27,814 nt of DNA. Source: Bacteroidales bacterium (GTDB lineage Bacteria > Bacteroidota > Bacteroidia > Bacteroidales > F082). The position numbers and the translations under genes were made by a program. Shown one piece after another: positions 15,577 through 24,019 of the stretch. Each line of letters opens with the position of its first letter. Positions within the stretch are counted from its first letter, which is position 1. The notes beneath the pieces are model-generated. The model was not told the origin of the DNA, did not search any database, and saw only the letters and a program-made list of their open reading frames with translations. The DNA lies in NCBI GenBank assembly GCA_017508895.1, contig JAFWRA010000092.1, positions 1-27,814 of the forward strand, given 5' to 3'.

Positions 15577-16530
15577 TTATTGGCCTAAATTATTAATCCT
15601 AACTCTCGGAAAATCCCGTTTCAACTGGTTGGCTTTCTTCTCTTTTTGCAACTCAAACTTCTTGTATGCCTCACTTCCGAGAGACAAAGGCCTATGGTGG
15701 AGCATCTGTTGCAATTCAGCGGCTGCTTTCATAGCTGGTTTTTCCTTCAAGTCAATTGCAAAGTCGGCAAAGCGTTCCCAGATGTAATGTAACGCCTGTT
15801 CGGTAGGATGCACCATGTCTTCCTTGTAGAAGCGGTAGTCGCGCAATTCGTCCAAGAGGATTTCATAGGCGGGGTAATAATGGACGTTTTCAATTTGCTT
15901 GCACACCTGTTCGATGGCCAACAACAATGCAGCTTTGCTCAACTGGTTCTCATGTAGACCATCTTTCAAATGCCGCAACGGCGAGACAGTAAAAATGAAC
16001 TGCTTATCGAGATGCTGATGGACCATTTCGGAAAGGAATTGGACAGATTGTTCCATAGACAGGCAAAGCCGCTCAAAACGAGCAGCAGGCAACTTGTGAC
16101 AATTCGAAACCACCTTTTGTGTTTCCTTATCTTGAAACACCCATGAAGTGCCCAAACTGATGACAACCCACTTGGAGTCCAAGAAATGCGTATGAGCATC
16201 GGCAAGGCTTTGATTGACCTGCTCCAACAAAGCAACCTCAGAATTATTCCAAAAGGCTGTATTATGGCTGAAAGTGCAGTATTGACCCTCACCTACTGCA
16301 ATCACGTCCTCATGGCTAAATGGCTTTCCGCTATTCAACCGTTCCACCGACTGGGCTATGCTGGCCGGATTGTAGAGCACACCAAAGGGATTCACCATAG
16401 CATCAAAGCCCAAGCCACGGCAAATACCACCCACCTCATCGGCGAAGCAGGAACCTAGGAAGAGCAGACCGTCGCCGTAGGCGATAGTCTGCTCCAAAGG
16501 TTGAATTTTTATTTCAGTTTGAAGAATCAT
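15577..16530 (-). CDS. GSCFA domain protein
   Basis: A 317-aa protein whose N-terminal region carries the family signature LFLGSCFADEVG (about residues 23-34), the motif that names the GSCFA family (SGNH-hydrolase-like). Other conserved parts include GFDAMVNPFGVLYNPASIAQ and FIFTVSPLRHLKDGLHENQLSK, with the later DMVHPTEQALHYIWERF holding a His near the end that would fit an SGNH catalytic His; the Ser of GSCFA would be the nucleophile. The substrate is unknown and an acyl- or glycan-esterase role is inference. The start overlaps the trxB stop by four bases (ATGA), so the two are translationally coupled. Confidence 0.85.
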   Translation of the reverse strand: MILQTEIKIQPLEQTIAYGDGLLFLGSCFADEVGGICRGLGFDAMVNPFGVLYNPASIAQSVERLNSGKPFSHEDVIAVGEGQYCTFSHNTAFWNNSEVALLEQVNQSLADAHTHFLDSKWVVISLGTSWVFQDKETQKVVSNCHKLPAARFERLCLSMEQSVQFLSEMVHQHLDKQFIFTVSPLRHLKDGLHENQLSKAALLLAIEQVCKQIENVHYYPAYEILLDELRDYRFYKEDMVHPTEQALHYIWERFADFAIDLKEKPAMKAAAELQQMLHHRPLSLGSEAYKKFELQKEKKANQLKRDFPRVRINNLGQ

Positions 16531-17468
16531 TTATGCTCAGCCAAGAACCTTTCCACCTCAATACCCGCCATAGCACCCGTGCCTGCAGCCACAATAGCTT
16601 GACGATAGATGCGATCCTGGCAGTCACCGCAAGCGAAGATACCCTCCACGTTGGTGGCCGTCGACTTTGGCTTGGTGATGATATAGCCGTCACCATCCAT
16701 ATCAAGGATGCCCTTAAACGGTTCCGTGTTAGGTGTATGACCGATGGCCTCAAAGAAGCCATCCACATAAATGGTGCGTTCTTCCTTGGTGTCGGAATGA
16801 TACAACACTGCGCCTTTTAGTTTCTTAATGAAGCCTTGTTGCTCACCGAAGAGTTCCTTAGTCTGGTGCTTCCACAAAACCTCGATGTTGGGCGTGTTGA
16901 GCACACGGTGTTGCATGGCCTTGGAGGCGCGCAACACATCGCGACGGACAATGAGATAAACCTTATTGCATAGTTTGGCCAGATAGGTGGCATCCTCGCA
17001 AGCTGTGTCACCACCGCCTACGACTGCTACATCCTTACCTTTATAGAAGAAACCATCGCAAGTGGCACAAGCCGACACGCCGCCACCTTTGAATTCCTCC
17101 TCGGTGGGCAGGCCCAGATAACGAGCCGCTGCACCCGTAGAAACGATGATGGTATCAGCCAAAAGTTCGCCATCGTATTCCGTCGTCACCTTGAAAGGGC
17201 GTTGGCTGACATCAATGCCAGTAACTTCGCCCTCGCGAATCTCAGCACCAAAGCGCAGGGCCTGCTGACGGATGTCTTCCATCATGTCTGGACCATTAAT
17301 ACCTTTCGGATAGCCTGGGAAATTCTCGATTTCGGTGGTTTGAGTCAGCTGGCCGCCGGGTTGCATACCTTCGTAAACAACAGTTTTTACATCGGCGCGG
17401 CAAGTGTAAATGGCTGCAGTATAACCCGCAGGACCTGAGCCAATAATAAGACATTCAACATGTTCCAT
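16527..17468 (-). CDS. trxB: Thioredoxin-disulfide reductase
   Basis: A flavoenzyme that reduces thioredoxin with NADPH in the cytoplasm. The 313-aa length is normal. Motifs in order: FAD-binding GSGPAG (10-15), PGGQLTQTTEIENFPGYP, the redox-active CATC (Cys134 and Cys137), the NADPH-binding VVGGGDTACEDA (149-160), and near the C terminus GIFACGDCQDRIYRQ, the second FAD motif. The call is secure. It is the first gene of an operon with the GSCFA gene; a -7 box lies at 17516-17523. The leader holds imperfect repeats of AGAGTTTAG. The divergent neighbour is tRNA-Pro. Confidence 0.97.
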   Translation of the reverse strand: MEHVECLIIGSGPAGYTAAIYTCRADVKTVVYEGMQPGGQLTQTTEIENFPGYPKGINGPDMMEDIRQQALRFGAEIREGEVTGIDVSQRPFKVTTEYDGELLADTIIVSTGAAARYLGLPTEEEFKGGGVSACATCDGFFYKGKDVAVVGGGDTACEDATYLAKLCNKVYLIVRRDVLRASKAMQHRVLNTPNIEVLWKHQTKELFGEQQGFIKKLKGAVLYHSDTKEERTIYVDGFFEAIGHTPNTEPFKGILDMDGDGYIITKPKSTATNVEGIFACGDCQDRIYRQAIVAAGTGAMAGIEVERFLAEHK

Positions 17469-17515
17469 ATTCTAAAGTTTAGAGTTTAGGGATTAGAGTT
17501 TAGCGTTATTTTGTG

Positions 17516-17523
17516 CAAAAGTA
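17516..17523 (-). promoter_or_regulatory. -7 promoter box for trxB
   Basis: The minus strand reads TACTTTTG (TAnnTTTG), 47 nt before the trxB ATG. Its leader includes a stretch repeating AGAGTTTAG twice. Confidence 0.55.
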
Positions 17524-17565
17524 ACTTTTTTTTCGGAAAGTGAACAACAAATCAAAAAACATTCG

Positions 17566-17573
17566 TATCTTTG
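17566..17573 (+). promoter_or_regulatory. -7 promoter box for tRNA-Pro
   Basis: TATCTTTG matches TAnnTTTG and lies 16 nt before the first base of the tRNA. Confidence 0.55.
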
Positions 17574-17589
17574 CAGCCGCAAACGCAAT

Positions 17590-17663
17590 CGGGGTGTGGT
17601 GCAGTTGGCTAGCATTCTTGCATGGGGTGCAAGCGGTCGCCCGTTCGAGTCGGGCCACTCCGA
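17590..17663 (+). tRNA. tRNA-Pro (anticodon GGG)
   Basis: A 74-nt cloverleaf. The acceptor stem is CGGGGTG (17590-17596) with CACTCCG (one G-T pair), discriminator A. The D stem is GTGC with GCAT. The anticodon stem CTTGC/GCAAG encloses ATGGGGT, giving anticodon GGG, which reads Pro codons CCC and CCU. The T stem GCCCG/CGGGC encloses TTCGAGT. The 3' CCA is not encoded. It has a -7 box upstream and an intrinsic terminator right after. Confidence 0.95.
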
Positions 17664-17665
17664 CG

Positions 17666-17697
17666 AAAAAGCAGCAGATGTTCCTGCTGCTTTTTTT
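17666..17697 (+). terminator. Intrinsic terminator of tRNA-Pro
   Basis: AAAAAGCAGCAG pairs with CTGCTGCTTTTT around the 6-nt loop ATGTTC, followed by more T. It starts 3 nt after the tRNA. Confidence 0.85.
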
Positions 17698-17734
17698 GTT
17701 TGGTTTCGGCAGCTGCCGAAACCAAACAAAAAAA
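17691..17734. repeat. Perfect 44-nt palindrome between two terminators
   Basis: The two 22-nt halves are exact reverse complements, with no spacer: seven T, then GTTTGGTTTCGGCAG, its complement, then seven A. The T and A ends are the U-tracts of the two facing terminators. The 30-nt core has no other explanation; it could be a third, bidirectional terminator or a repeat-type extragenic palindrome. Confidence 0.8.
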
Positions 17735-17758
17735 GGACACCCTCGCGGATGTCCTTTT
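17731..17758 (-). terminator. Intrinsic terminator of the T9SS operon
   Basis: On the minus strand AAAAGGAC (from 17758) pairs with GTCCTTTT, extended by an A-T and two G-C pairs with one mismatch, loop of four, then a run of T. It lies 20 nt beyond the gldN stop. Confidence 0.8.
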
Positions 17759-17777
17759 CATTGTCATTAGCAAACCA

Positions 17778-18620
17778 TCAATACTCCCAGAGGCTCTGCT
17801 CGAAGTCGAACATTTCGTTCTTAATGCGCTCCGATTCATAGAGAGCGTCAATGTTGAAAGCATAGGAGTTGATGTAGCGGTCGTACACATTTTCTTCCTT
17901 GATGATGTAACTGTCGAAGATACGCTTCTGCAACACCTCATCATAGGTGCGGCGTTGAGCCGAGTTGTTACGGTTGAAGGCGATGGCTCTAGCCAACACA
18001 GCTCTTGAATCTTCGTAAGGAATCCAGCACACTTGCGAGAGGCCACCGTCATCGTCAACAACGATGGGACCCAAAGCAATGATGCGAACGAGGAACTGCG
18101 ACAATTTCTTGTCGAAATACCAATCTTCCTTGATTCTCAGACGAGTCACATTAATCATACGGTCTTTGAAAACAATCTCGTTAGGGACTTCTTCACCATC
18201 CTTCCAGATGACTGGAGGATCGCCAATTTTAACGTTTTCCTTTTCAAAGTCAGCCAAGGTCAACGGCGTCACCATGTCATCAATGTTGTTTTCGACACGA
18301 TATGGAGTGATTTCGCCACTCTGGATGCCGTCGTAAATGACTGTGATAAAGTTTCTCCAGTCCTCAGTCGGATTGATTGGATAGTAGAACACTTGATTGA
18401 TCTTCTGACGGAAGTCGATTTCCCTAATCACCGTCTTCTTCCACATGACATTGGATTCGTCAATAATCGGAAGCGGCGAAGGGGTCTTTTCGTTCATGAT
18501 TTGCTGCTGACCAGAGAGGATGCTATTCTTCGGCGGCTTGATGTCAGTTGTCTGAGCATTCAAGCACAGGCTACCGAAAAGCACCGCAAGGGTCAACATG
18601 GAAACAAGTGTCTTTTTCAT
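17778..18620 (-). CDS. gldN: T9SS ring component GldN/PorN
   Basis: A 280-aa periplasmic protein. Residues 1-22 form a cleavable signal peptide (TLAVLFGSLCLNAQ, ending at a typical AXA-like site). The body matches GldN/PorN: NVMWKKTVIREIDFRQKINQ, VIYDGIQSGEITPYRV, and DDDGGLSQVCWIPYEDSRAV. In the T9SS, PorN binds the lipoprotein PorK to form the large ring under the outer membrane. It is the last gene of porP-gldK-gldL-gldM-gldN and is followed by a terminator. The length is a little shorter than the Flavobacterium and Porphyromonas proteins. 23 nt separate it from gldM. Confidence 0.93.
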   Translation of the reverse strand: MKKTLVSMLTLAVLFGSLCLNAQTTDIKPPKNSILSGQQQIMNEKTPSPLPIIDESNVMWKKTVIREIDFRQKINQVFYYPINPTEDWRNFITVIYDGIQSGEITPYRVENNIDDMVTPLTLADFEKENVKIGDPPVIWKDGEEVPNEIVFKDRMINVTRLRIKEDWYFDKKLSQFLVRIIALGPIVVDDDGGLSQVCWIPYEDSRAVLARAIAFNRNNSAQRRTYDEVLQKRIFDSYIIKEENVYDRYINSYAFNIDALYESERIKNEMFDFEQSLWEY

Positions 18621-18643
18621 CTTATAAAAGTTTTAATAGTTCA

Positions 18644-20383
18644 TTACTTGATTTCAACACCAATAGGCGTTTCAAGGGTCTTGACTTTACCGTCGTTACC
18701 ACGCACTTGGATAGCGGTGAAGAGGAACGTATCGCCGACATTGGAGCCGTTGATGGCGTTCTTCATCTCATCGGTGAAGGCTCCACTGTTGGCCTTTGCT
18801 TCCTTAGTGGTACCACTCTTAGTCCTGTAACGGAAGGTGTAACCAACTACATCGTAATGGACACCGTCAAAGTCGAAGTCTTTCATTTCAGCTTCCACGC
18901 GGTTGGCAGCAAGCAGAGCGCTCTTCGACACCAAGCCGTTGACCACATTACGAATAAGAGCCGTAGGCTTCGGAAGGTCTTTCACACGGAACTTCATGCT
19001 ACCGAGGCTGGAACCAGCAGAACTGACATTAATGGTCACCTCATTGGCCTCACCAGGACGAAGGTTATAGGTACCGTTGCCTGTTCTGGTCAGTGAACCA
19101 CTGCTGGCAGTGGCACTGATTTCACCACCGACACCGCCACCGACAGCAATCGGGTTGTCGATACCACGATACACCACGTTCATCTTGACAGCTGAAACGC
19201 TGACCGCAGGAGGAGCCACAGTGAATGAACCCTGGAAGGGGAATTCCTCAATCTGGTTGGTCGAAGGATCAAGCATGTCGATGACACCAGTGTAGTTGTG
19301 CGTACCAACGCCAACATTCCATTCCAACGGAATCACGCCTTGTGCATTGCTGGTATATTCCTTTTCAGCACCGCCATCAAGTTTGACGCGGGCGGTCAGT
19401 TGGGAGTTCTTCCAAGCGGTCACCATAGCCTGAGCCTTGTAGGTCTGACCGGAGAGGAGGTAGCCACTCTCAGCAAACACACGTGCACCAATCTCATCAA
19501 AGGTGAAGTCGCTGGCGTGGATATTCGTCATCAATTGGCTGACGGCGTTCAATTCAGCGGTTTGGGCTTCAGAGATGATCTTGTTCAAAAGGGTCACGTC
19601 AGCAACCAACACAGTGTGATGGAAGTTGTTGTACTCCCAGCTGTCCTGCACCGGGTCGGTCATACCAGGATAGTAACTGATCTTAGCTCCATAATACTCT
19701 CCTTGAAGAGGGAGTTTCTTCAGGCTGCTTTCAGCATAGCCTTGGTCCATAACATATTGTTTGGTGCCATAGATACTGTCCGTAATAAGGCCAATTTCAT
19801 GGATGTGTTCGGGACCCATGGCTCTCACCACTTGGCCACGGAAGTGTCTGATTTTCTCTGACAACTCGTAAGCTTTACCTCCATTACCTGGACCTTCTGG
19901 GTTACCCATCATATATTCGGTAGGACGGTTGTAGTTGTCTCTTGACTTCACCTTCGAGGTATTGATGTCGTAGATTCTACGGCCGTTCCTCAAGGTGTCA
20001 GTATTTTTCAGCAGACCTCTTTCAAGAGCCATCGAAACAGCCTCGGCAGGAGTCTCAGCCTTGTCACATTCAATCTTCTTCACCAAGTCCCACTTAAGGG
20101 CCTCGACGTAGTTGATGAGGTCGGTGGCTTCTTCTCTCAGGGCTTGAGCCTGTTCCCAATAAGGACCGACTTTTTCCTGATCAAGGCCATATTGCTCCTC
20201 GAAAGCAGCGTATTTCTGGGTAATCTGATTCGAAAGGGTGATGTTGGTGGTTTGTACACCGTTGTTCACCGTATCGAAGGCATCCAAGATGTCCTTCGAG
20301 ACGTTCATGGCTAACAAGGCAGTGTAGACCAGGTACATCATACCGATCATTTTCTGTCTTGGGGTTTCTTTTGCGCCTGACAT
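18644..20383 (-). CDS. gldM: T9SS motor shaft protein GldM/PorM
   Basis: A 579-aa inner-membrane protein. A single membrane helix near the N terminus (MIGMMYLVYTALLAMNVSKD, about 11-32) anchors it. A long periplasmic part follows: helical first (FEEQYGLDQEKVGPYWEQAQ), then beta domains (VDGGAEKEY-type region and FQGSFTVAPPAVSVSAVKMN). With GldL it is the motor that turns proton flow into rotation or energy for secretion, and its periplasmic end contacts the GldK/GldN ring. The order in the operon is conserved. It is somewhat longer than the about 515 aa I recall for Flavobacterium and Porphyromonas homologues. Confidence 0.93.
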   Translation of the reverse strand: MSGAKETPRQKMIGMMYLVYTALLAMNVSKDILDAFDTVNNGVQTTNITLSNQITQKYAAFEEQYGLDQEKVGPYWEQAQALREEATDLINYVEALKWDLVKKIECDKAETPAEAVSMALERGLLKNTDTLRNGRRIYDINTSKVKSRDNYNRPTEYMMGNPEGPGNGGKAYELSEKIRHFRGQVVRAMGPEHIHEIGLITDSIYGTKQYVMDQGYAESSLKKLPLQGEYYGAKISYYPGMTDPVQDSWEYNNFHHTVLVADVTLLNKIISEAQTAELNAVSQLMTNIHASDFTFDEIGARVFAESGYLLSGQTYKAQAMVTAWKNSQLTARVKLDGGAEKEYTSNAQGVIPLEWNVGVGTHNYTGVIDMLDPSTNQIEEFPFQGSFTVAPPAVSVSAVKMNVVYRGIDNPIAVGGGVGGEISATASSGSLTRTGNGTYNLRPGEANEVTINVSSAGSSLGSMKFRVKDLPKPTALIRNVVNGLVSKSALLAANRVEAEMKDFDFDGVHYDVVGYTFRYRTKSGTTKEAKANSGAFTDEMKNAINGSNVGDTFLFTAIQVRGNDGKVKTLETPIGVEIK

Positions 20384-20427
20384 AATCTTACTCCTTTTTT
20401 ATATTAAACAATCAGGTTCGAGTAGAA

Positions 20428-21273
20428 TTATGCCTTGATGTTCATTGCTGACAACATTCCACCATAGACGTTGTTCAAAGCGGTCAAGCGCTGTGACAAC
20501 TGGGTCAACTGTTGGTTGAGTTGGCCAGCATTCTGTGATGAAGCGGTGAGGTTATCCATGTACTTGTTCATAGTTTCGGTCAACTTCTTGCTGGCAGCTG
20601 AAGTCTGCTCAGCACCTTGCAGCTGAAGCTCATAGATTGAGTTGAGTGACTGCATGCTGTTGGCTACCTTCTTGATGGTATTGGCATCAAGGGCGCTGAA
20701 GTCGAGCTTACCCAAAGAGTCAGAGAGTTTCTGATTGGTTTGGATGTATGCGTTGGAGAATTCAGAGATGGACTTCGTAGCACGATCCATAGCGTTAGCA
20801 TAATTGGTTGTGGCAGCCATAGCGTTGCTTATGTCAGCCATTTGACCTGCATTGGCAGCCAGTTTGTCGAGACCCTTACCAATCTTATTGAAAGTTTCTT
20901 CACTGACATTCATCTTTTCAAACATCTTGCTGAGCATTGCGTCTTCCGCACTTGTAGGTTGAGCTTTGCCCGTGGCACCACTGGTGGCAAATTGTGTTCT
21001 CTGAACACCGTCCCAGTCTTCTTCCAACTCGACGAAAACGTTATCCCAAGCATAATCCACATGTTGAGGCTCGAAAGCCGACATAAAGAAGATTAAAGCT
21101 TCAATACCCAAACCCAAGGCCAACATGAAGTCAGCACCAGGAATGTGGGTCAGTTTGAAGTATGCACCAATCATAACCACAGATGCACCCCAACCATAGA
21201 GGTAACCCATAAAAGTCTTGAACTTTCTCGACACGAGAAATTGTTGGAATTTGCTAAGTTCTTTTTTTGCCAT
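20428..21273 (-). CDS. gldL: T9SS motor protein GldL/PorL
   Basis: A 281-aa inner-membrane protein with two membrane helices close to the N terminus (GYLYGWGASVVMIGAYF and FMLALGLGIEALIFFMSAF). The conserved Glu within the second helix (LGIEALIFF) corresponds to the charged residue thought to carry protons in GldL. The cytoplasmic tail is Gln/Asn/Ser-rich and helical (NQQLTQLSQRLTALNNVYGG). It forms the stator with GldM in the T9SS. It lies 44 nt before gldM in the same operon. Confidence 0.94.
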   Translation of the reverse strand: MAKKELSKFQQFLVSRKFKTFMGYLYGWGASVVMIGAYFKLTHIPGADFMLALGLGIEALIFFMSAFEPQHVDYAWDNVFVELEEDWDGVQRTQFATSGATGKAQPTSAEDAMLSKMFEKMNVSEETFNKIGKGLDKLAANAGQMADISNAMAATTNYANAMDRATKSISEFSNAYIQTNQKLSDSLGKLDFSALDANTIKKVANSMQSLNSIYELQLQGAEQTSAASKKLTETMNKYMDNLTASSQNAGQLNQQLTQLSQRLTALNNVYGGMLSAMNIKA

Positions 21274-21330
21274 GACAATTGTAATTTTAAAAGATTGTTA
21301 TTCTGTTATTTTTAATTGTTGATTTCTTGA

Positions 21331-22740
21331 TTATCTATAAACCCTTGACATTCTCGGGTTGTCACCCTTGTTACGGCCTAAGTATGGCTGGATGCAACGG
21401 AAGCCAGTGTAGCAGTTGGCGGTATCCTGATACTGATAATCACGGGTAGTGACTTGCATGTAGTAGGACACGTCCTTCCATGAACCACCGCGAACGACTT
21501 TACGTTTCATGACCGGCGGGTCATCAGCCTTTGCGTTATAGGTGTAGTTTGGATTCATGTCCCAAGTGAAGTTATACGAATTGGGGTCATAGGCCGTGTT
21601 GGTCCATTCAGCCACATTACCGGCCATGTCGTAAAGGCCCCAACCATTGGGAGGATAGCAGCCCACCACGAGGGTACGCAGACCACCGTCGGCGAGGTAG
21701 TTGCCTCTTCTAGGCTTGAAGTTGGCCATGAAACATCCCTTGGCGTTGCTGGCGTTAGGACCGCCCCACGGATAGGGGTTCAACATCTTGCCGCCACGGG
21801 CTGCCCATTCCCATTCGGCCTCGGTGGGCAGACGGAACTCAGAAAGGTCGGCATCCTTCTTGGTGCGAAGGTAGGCATTGAGCAACTCTGTGCGCCATAC
21901 GCAGAAGGCACGTGCCTGTTGCCATGTGACACCAACCACCGGATAGTTGTCGTAGGCCGGATGCCAGAAATACTTCTCAGTCATCGGGTCATTGAATGAA
22001 TAGCTGTAGTCGTGAATCCAGCAGAGCGTATCGGGATAGACGTTGATAACTTCGGCACGGGCATAAACCGAACGGTCGCTATAGCCTTGCTTACGATTCG
22101 ACCAAGCGCCCTTGCGGTCCACATTAATACCAGCGTCGGCCTCACCCAAGGAATAATCGTTTTCAACCAACTTGTCGTCGGCGAAATCCTTTTTGGCTGC
22201 GGCCACCATGTCAAACCAATAATAGGAATAATACAACTTTCTGGTATCGATTTCCTTTCTACGGAAATATCTCTCATGCTCAGGAAGATACATCGGTTCG
22301 AGAGCTTCGCGGACATCCTGTTCTTTGCTGTTCCAATCGATTTTTTCTTTCCAATTAATCCTCGGTGGGTCGTACACCTCACCCGATTTGCTCTCAGTTA
22401 TGGCGTATTTGTCGGGGAAGTTGTCTGCAAGTATTCTTCTTGCGATGGAGTCTCTGACCCAATAGACAAATTGGCGGTACTCGTTGTTGGTGATTTCAGT
22501 CTCATCCATGAAAAAGGCGGATACTGACACCGTTTTGGGCTCATTAAGATAGGATGAGGTAATGTCTTCACCACCTGCACCCATTGTAAAACTGCCTTGC
22601 GGGACAAACACCATCCCGTAAGGATCAGGCTGATTAAAGGTCTTGTTTGACTTTCTCACTCCAACCAGCTCGCCTTGGTTTGAATTGCCGCAGGCTGTGA
22701 GCAGCAGCGCCACGGAAAACACGAACAGTAGTCTTTTCAT
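21331..22740 (-). CDS. gldK: T9SS ring lipoprotein GldK/PorK
   Basis: A 469-aa outer-membrane lipoprotein. The signal peptide ends in the lipobox LLTAC, with lipidated Cys17. The rest is a formylglycine-generating-enzyme-like (FGE-sulfatase) fold: MVFVPQGSFTMGAGGEDI, FRLPTEAEWEWAARGGK, WGLYDMAGNVAEWTNTAYDP, RKVVRGGSWKDVSYYMQ and TGFRC. In the T9SS it is not an enzyme but builds the ring with GldN at the outer membrane. A box TAATTTTG at 22836-22843 suggests a promoter of its own, 95 nt ahead, in addition to any read-through from porP. The call is secure. Confidence 0.95.
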   Translation of the reverse strand: MKRLLFVFSVALLLTACGNSNQGELVGVRKSNKTFNQPDPYGMVFVPQGSFTMGAGGEDITSSYLNEPKTVSVSAFFMDETEITNNEYRQFVYWVRDSIARRILADNFPDKYAITESKSGEVYDPPRINWKEKIDWNSKEQDVREALEPMYLPEHERYFRRKEIDTRKLYYSYYWFDMVAAAKKDFADDKLVENDYSLGEADAGINVDRKGAWSNRKQGYSDRSVYARAEVINVYPDTLCWIHDYSYSFNDPMTEKYFWHPAYDNYPVVGVTWQQARAFCVWRTELLNAYLRTKKDADLSEFRLPTEAEWEWAARGGKMLNPYPWGGPNASNAKGCFMANFKPRRGNYLADGGLRTLVVGCYPPNGWGLYDMAGNVAEWTNTAYDPNSYNFTWDMNPNYTYNAKADDPPVMKRKVVRGGSWKDVSYYMQVTTRDYQYQDTANCYTGFRCIQPYLGRNKGDNPRMSRVYR

Positions 22741-22835
22741 CTTCTTGACAATGATATAATTACTATTTTATTTCTTTTATTCTCTTGTTCTCATTTTGCC
22801 GACTAATAGGTACAGCGTTACTTTCTAAAAACCGC

Positions 22836-22843
22836 CAAAATTA
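22836..22843 (-). promoter_or_regulatory. Candidate -7 box upstream of gldK
   Basis: The minus strand reads TAATTTTG (TAnnTTTG), in the 198-nt gap after porP. It suggests that gldK-L-M-N can be transcribed separately from porP. Confidence 0.4.
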
Positions 22844-22938
22844 GAAAATATTATTTTCCATCCATTAATTTTTCTCACTTTTTTCCTTTTTTACCTTCTA
22901 AATCATCAAATATCCATCCTAGACAATACTCAAAAACC

Positions 22939-23919
22939 TTACAAATAACGGACACTACGATAGTCGCGAGGCGTCCGGTCGAGGTCCAACTTGAAGCAAT
23001 AACTCAGTCCTATCTCATGTGAGCCTGGCAAACCCAAGCCCATCGTATTAATATCGTATGAATAACAAACAGTAAAATCTTTGATGGTGACACCCGCCAT
23101 CAGGCCAACAGACTCTTGAAAACGATAGTTGACACCCAAAGAGAACACATTGTTATAAATGACACGCGCACTGGCATTGAACTGCATAGATGCTATATCG
23201 GTCATCACGCTCACTGACGGGACAAAGGCCAGATAAGGAATGTCCTCAAACTGGAAGGGATAGCCAGCAACAGCATAGAATGTACGGTCGGTAGTGAAGC
23301 TGGCGCTGGTCTCTGAGTTATCGCCAAGCGCCTTGGTCATGCTCTCAAGCACATTGACGACCGAAAAGCCCACATAGAACGATTCGGGAATCTGCCAAAA
23401 CAAGCCTACATTAAAGTCGAAAAGCATATCGCTCTCCTCACCCAATCCTTGCAGCAAAGGGTCGCCTTCCTCATTGGGATGTAATTGCGAGAAATCGACG
23501 GTACGGTTGAGAAGCGTTCCGGCCAAGCCTATACCAAGAGTTGAACCGCCCAAATCGAGATGGAAGGAGTAGCCCAAACCCACATTGACATTGTTCTCGA
23601 AACCCAACTTGTCCTGCATGATGGAAAACTCGAGGCCACCGTGCAGTTTGCGGAAGGGCATGTCGCCTGTCAAAAGGAAAGTGGTGGGAGCAACTTCGTT
23701 ACCGTCCATATCCGTAAAACCCGCCCATTGCATACGATAAAGTCCCAGCACATTAACACCTTCGCTCATGCCAGCAAAACCCGCATTTGCGTAAGCGTAA
23801 GAATTCGCGTAGTTAGTGAAGATAGGTGCCTGTTGAGCTTTGGCTTCACCGAGGAAGATCAACAACAGAGCGAAAAGGAGGGTTATATGATTGATTTTCG
23901 TCTTCAAATCCAGAAACAC
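22939..23919 (-). CDS. T9SS outer-membrane protein PorP/SprF family
   Basis: A 326-aa outer-membrane protein. The N-terminal region (about 1-28) is a signal peptide with a charged start, ending at GEAKAQ. The rest is a beta-barrel pattern typical of PorP/SprF: APIFTNYANSYAYANAGFAG at the front, glycine-rich strands such as LGLGYSFHLDLGGSTLGIGL, VNYRFQESVGLMAGVTIKDF, and GLPGSHEIGLSYCFKLD at the end. PorP proteins associate with the T9SS translocon or with the attachment of secreted proteins, and this one sits directly upstream of gldK, the order known from Porphyromonas porPKLMN. The start is GTG at 23919, which gives the full signal peptide. Confidence 0.9.
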   Translation of the reverse strand: MFLDLKTKINHITLLFALLLIFLGEAKAQQAPIFTNYANSYAYANAGFAGMSEGVNVLGLYRMQWAGFTDMDGNEVAPTTFLLTGDMPFRKLHGGLEFSIMQDKLGFENNVNVGLGYSFHLDLGGSTLGIGLAGTLLNRTVDFSQLHPNEEGDPLLQGLGEESDMLFDFNVGLFWQIPESFYVGFSVVNVLESMTKALGDNSETSASFTTDRTFYAVAGYPFQFEDIPYLAFVPSVSVMTDIASMQFNASARVIYNNVFSLGVNYRFQESVGLMAGVTIKDFTVCYSYDINTMGLGLPGSHEIGLSYCFKLDLDRTPRDYRSVRYL

Positions 23920-24019
23920 TATTGTGATTGAAACCGCGAATTTACGAAAATAGTATTTATCCGAACAAATTAATTTTCAAGCAAAATATCTAAACATTTG
24001 AATTTCAGTGTAATATTTT

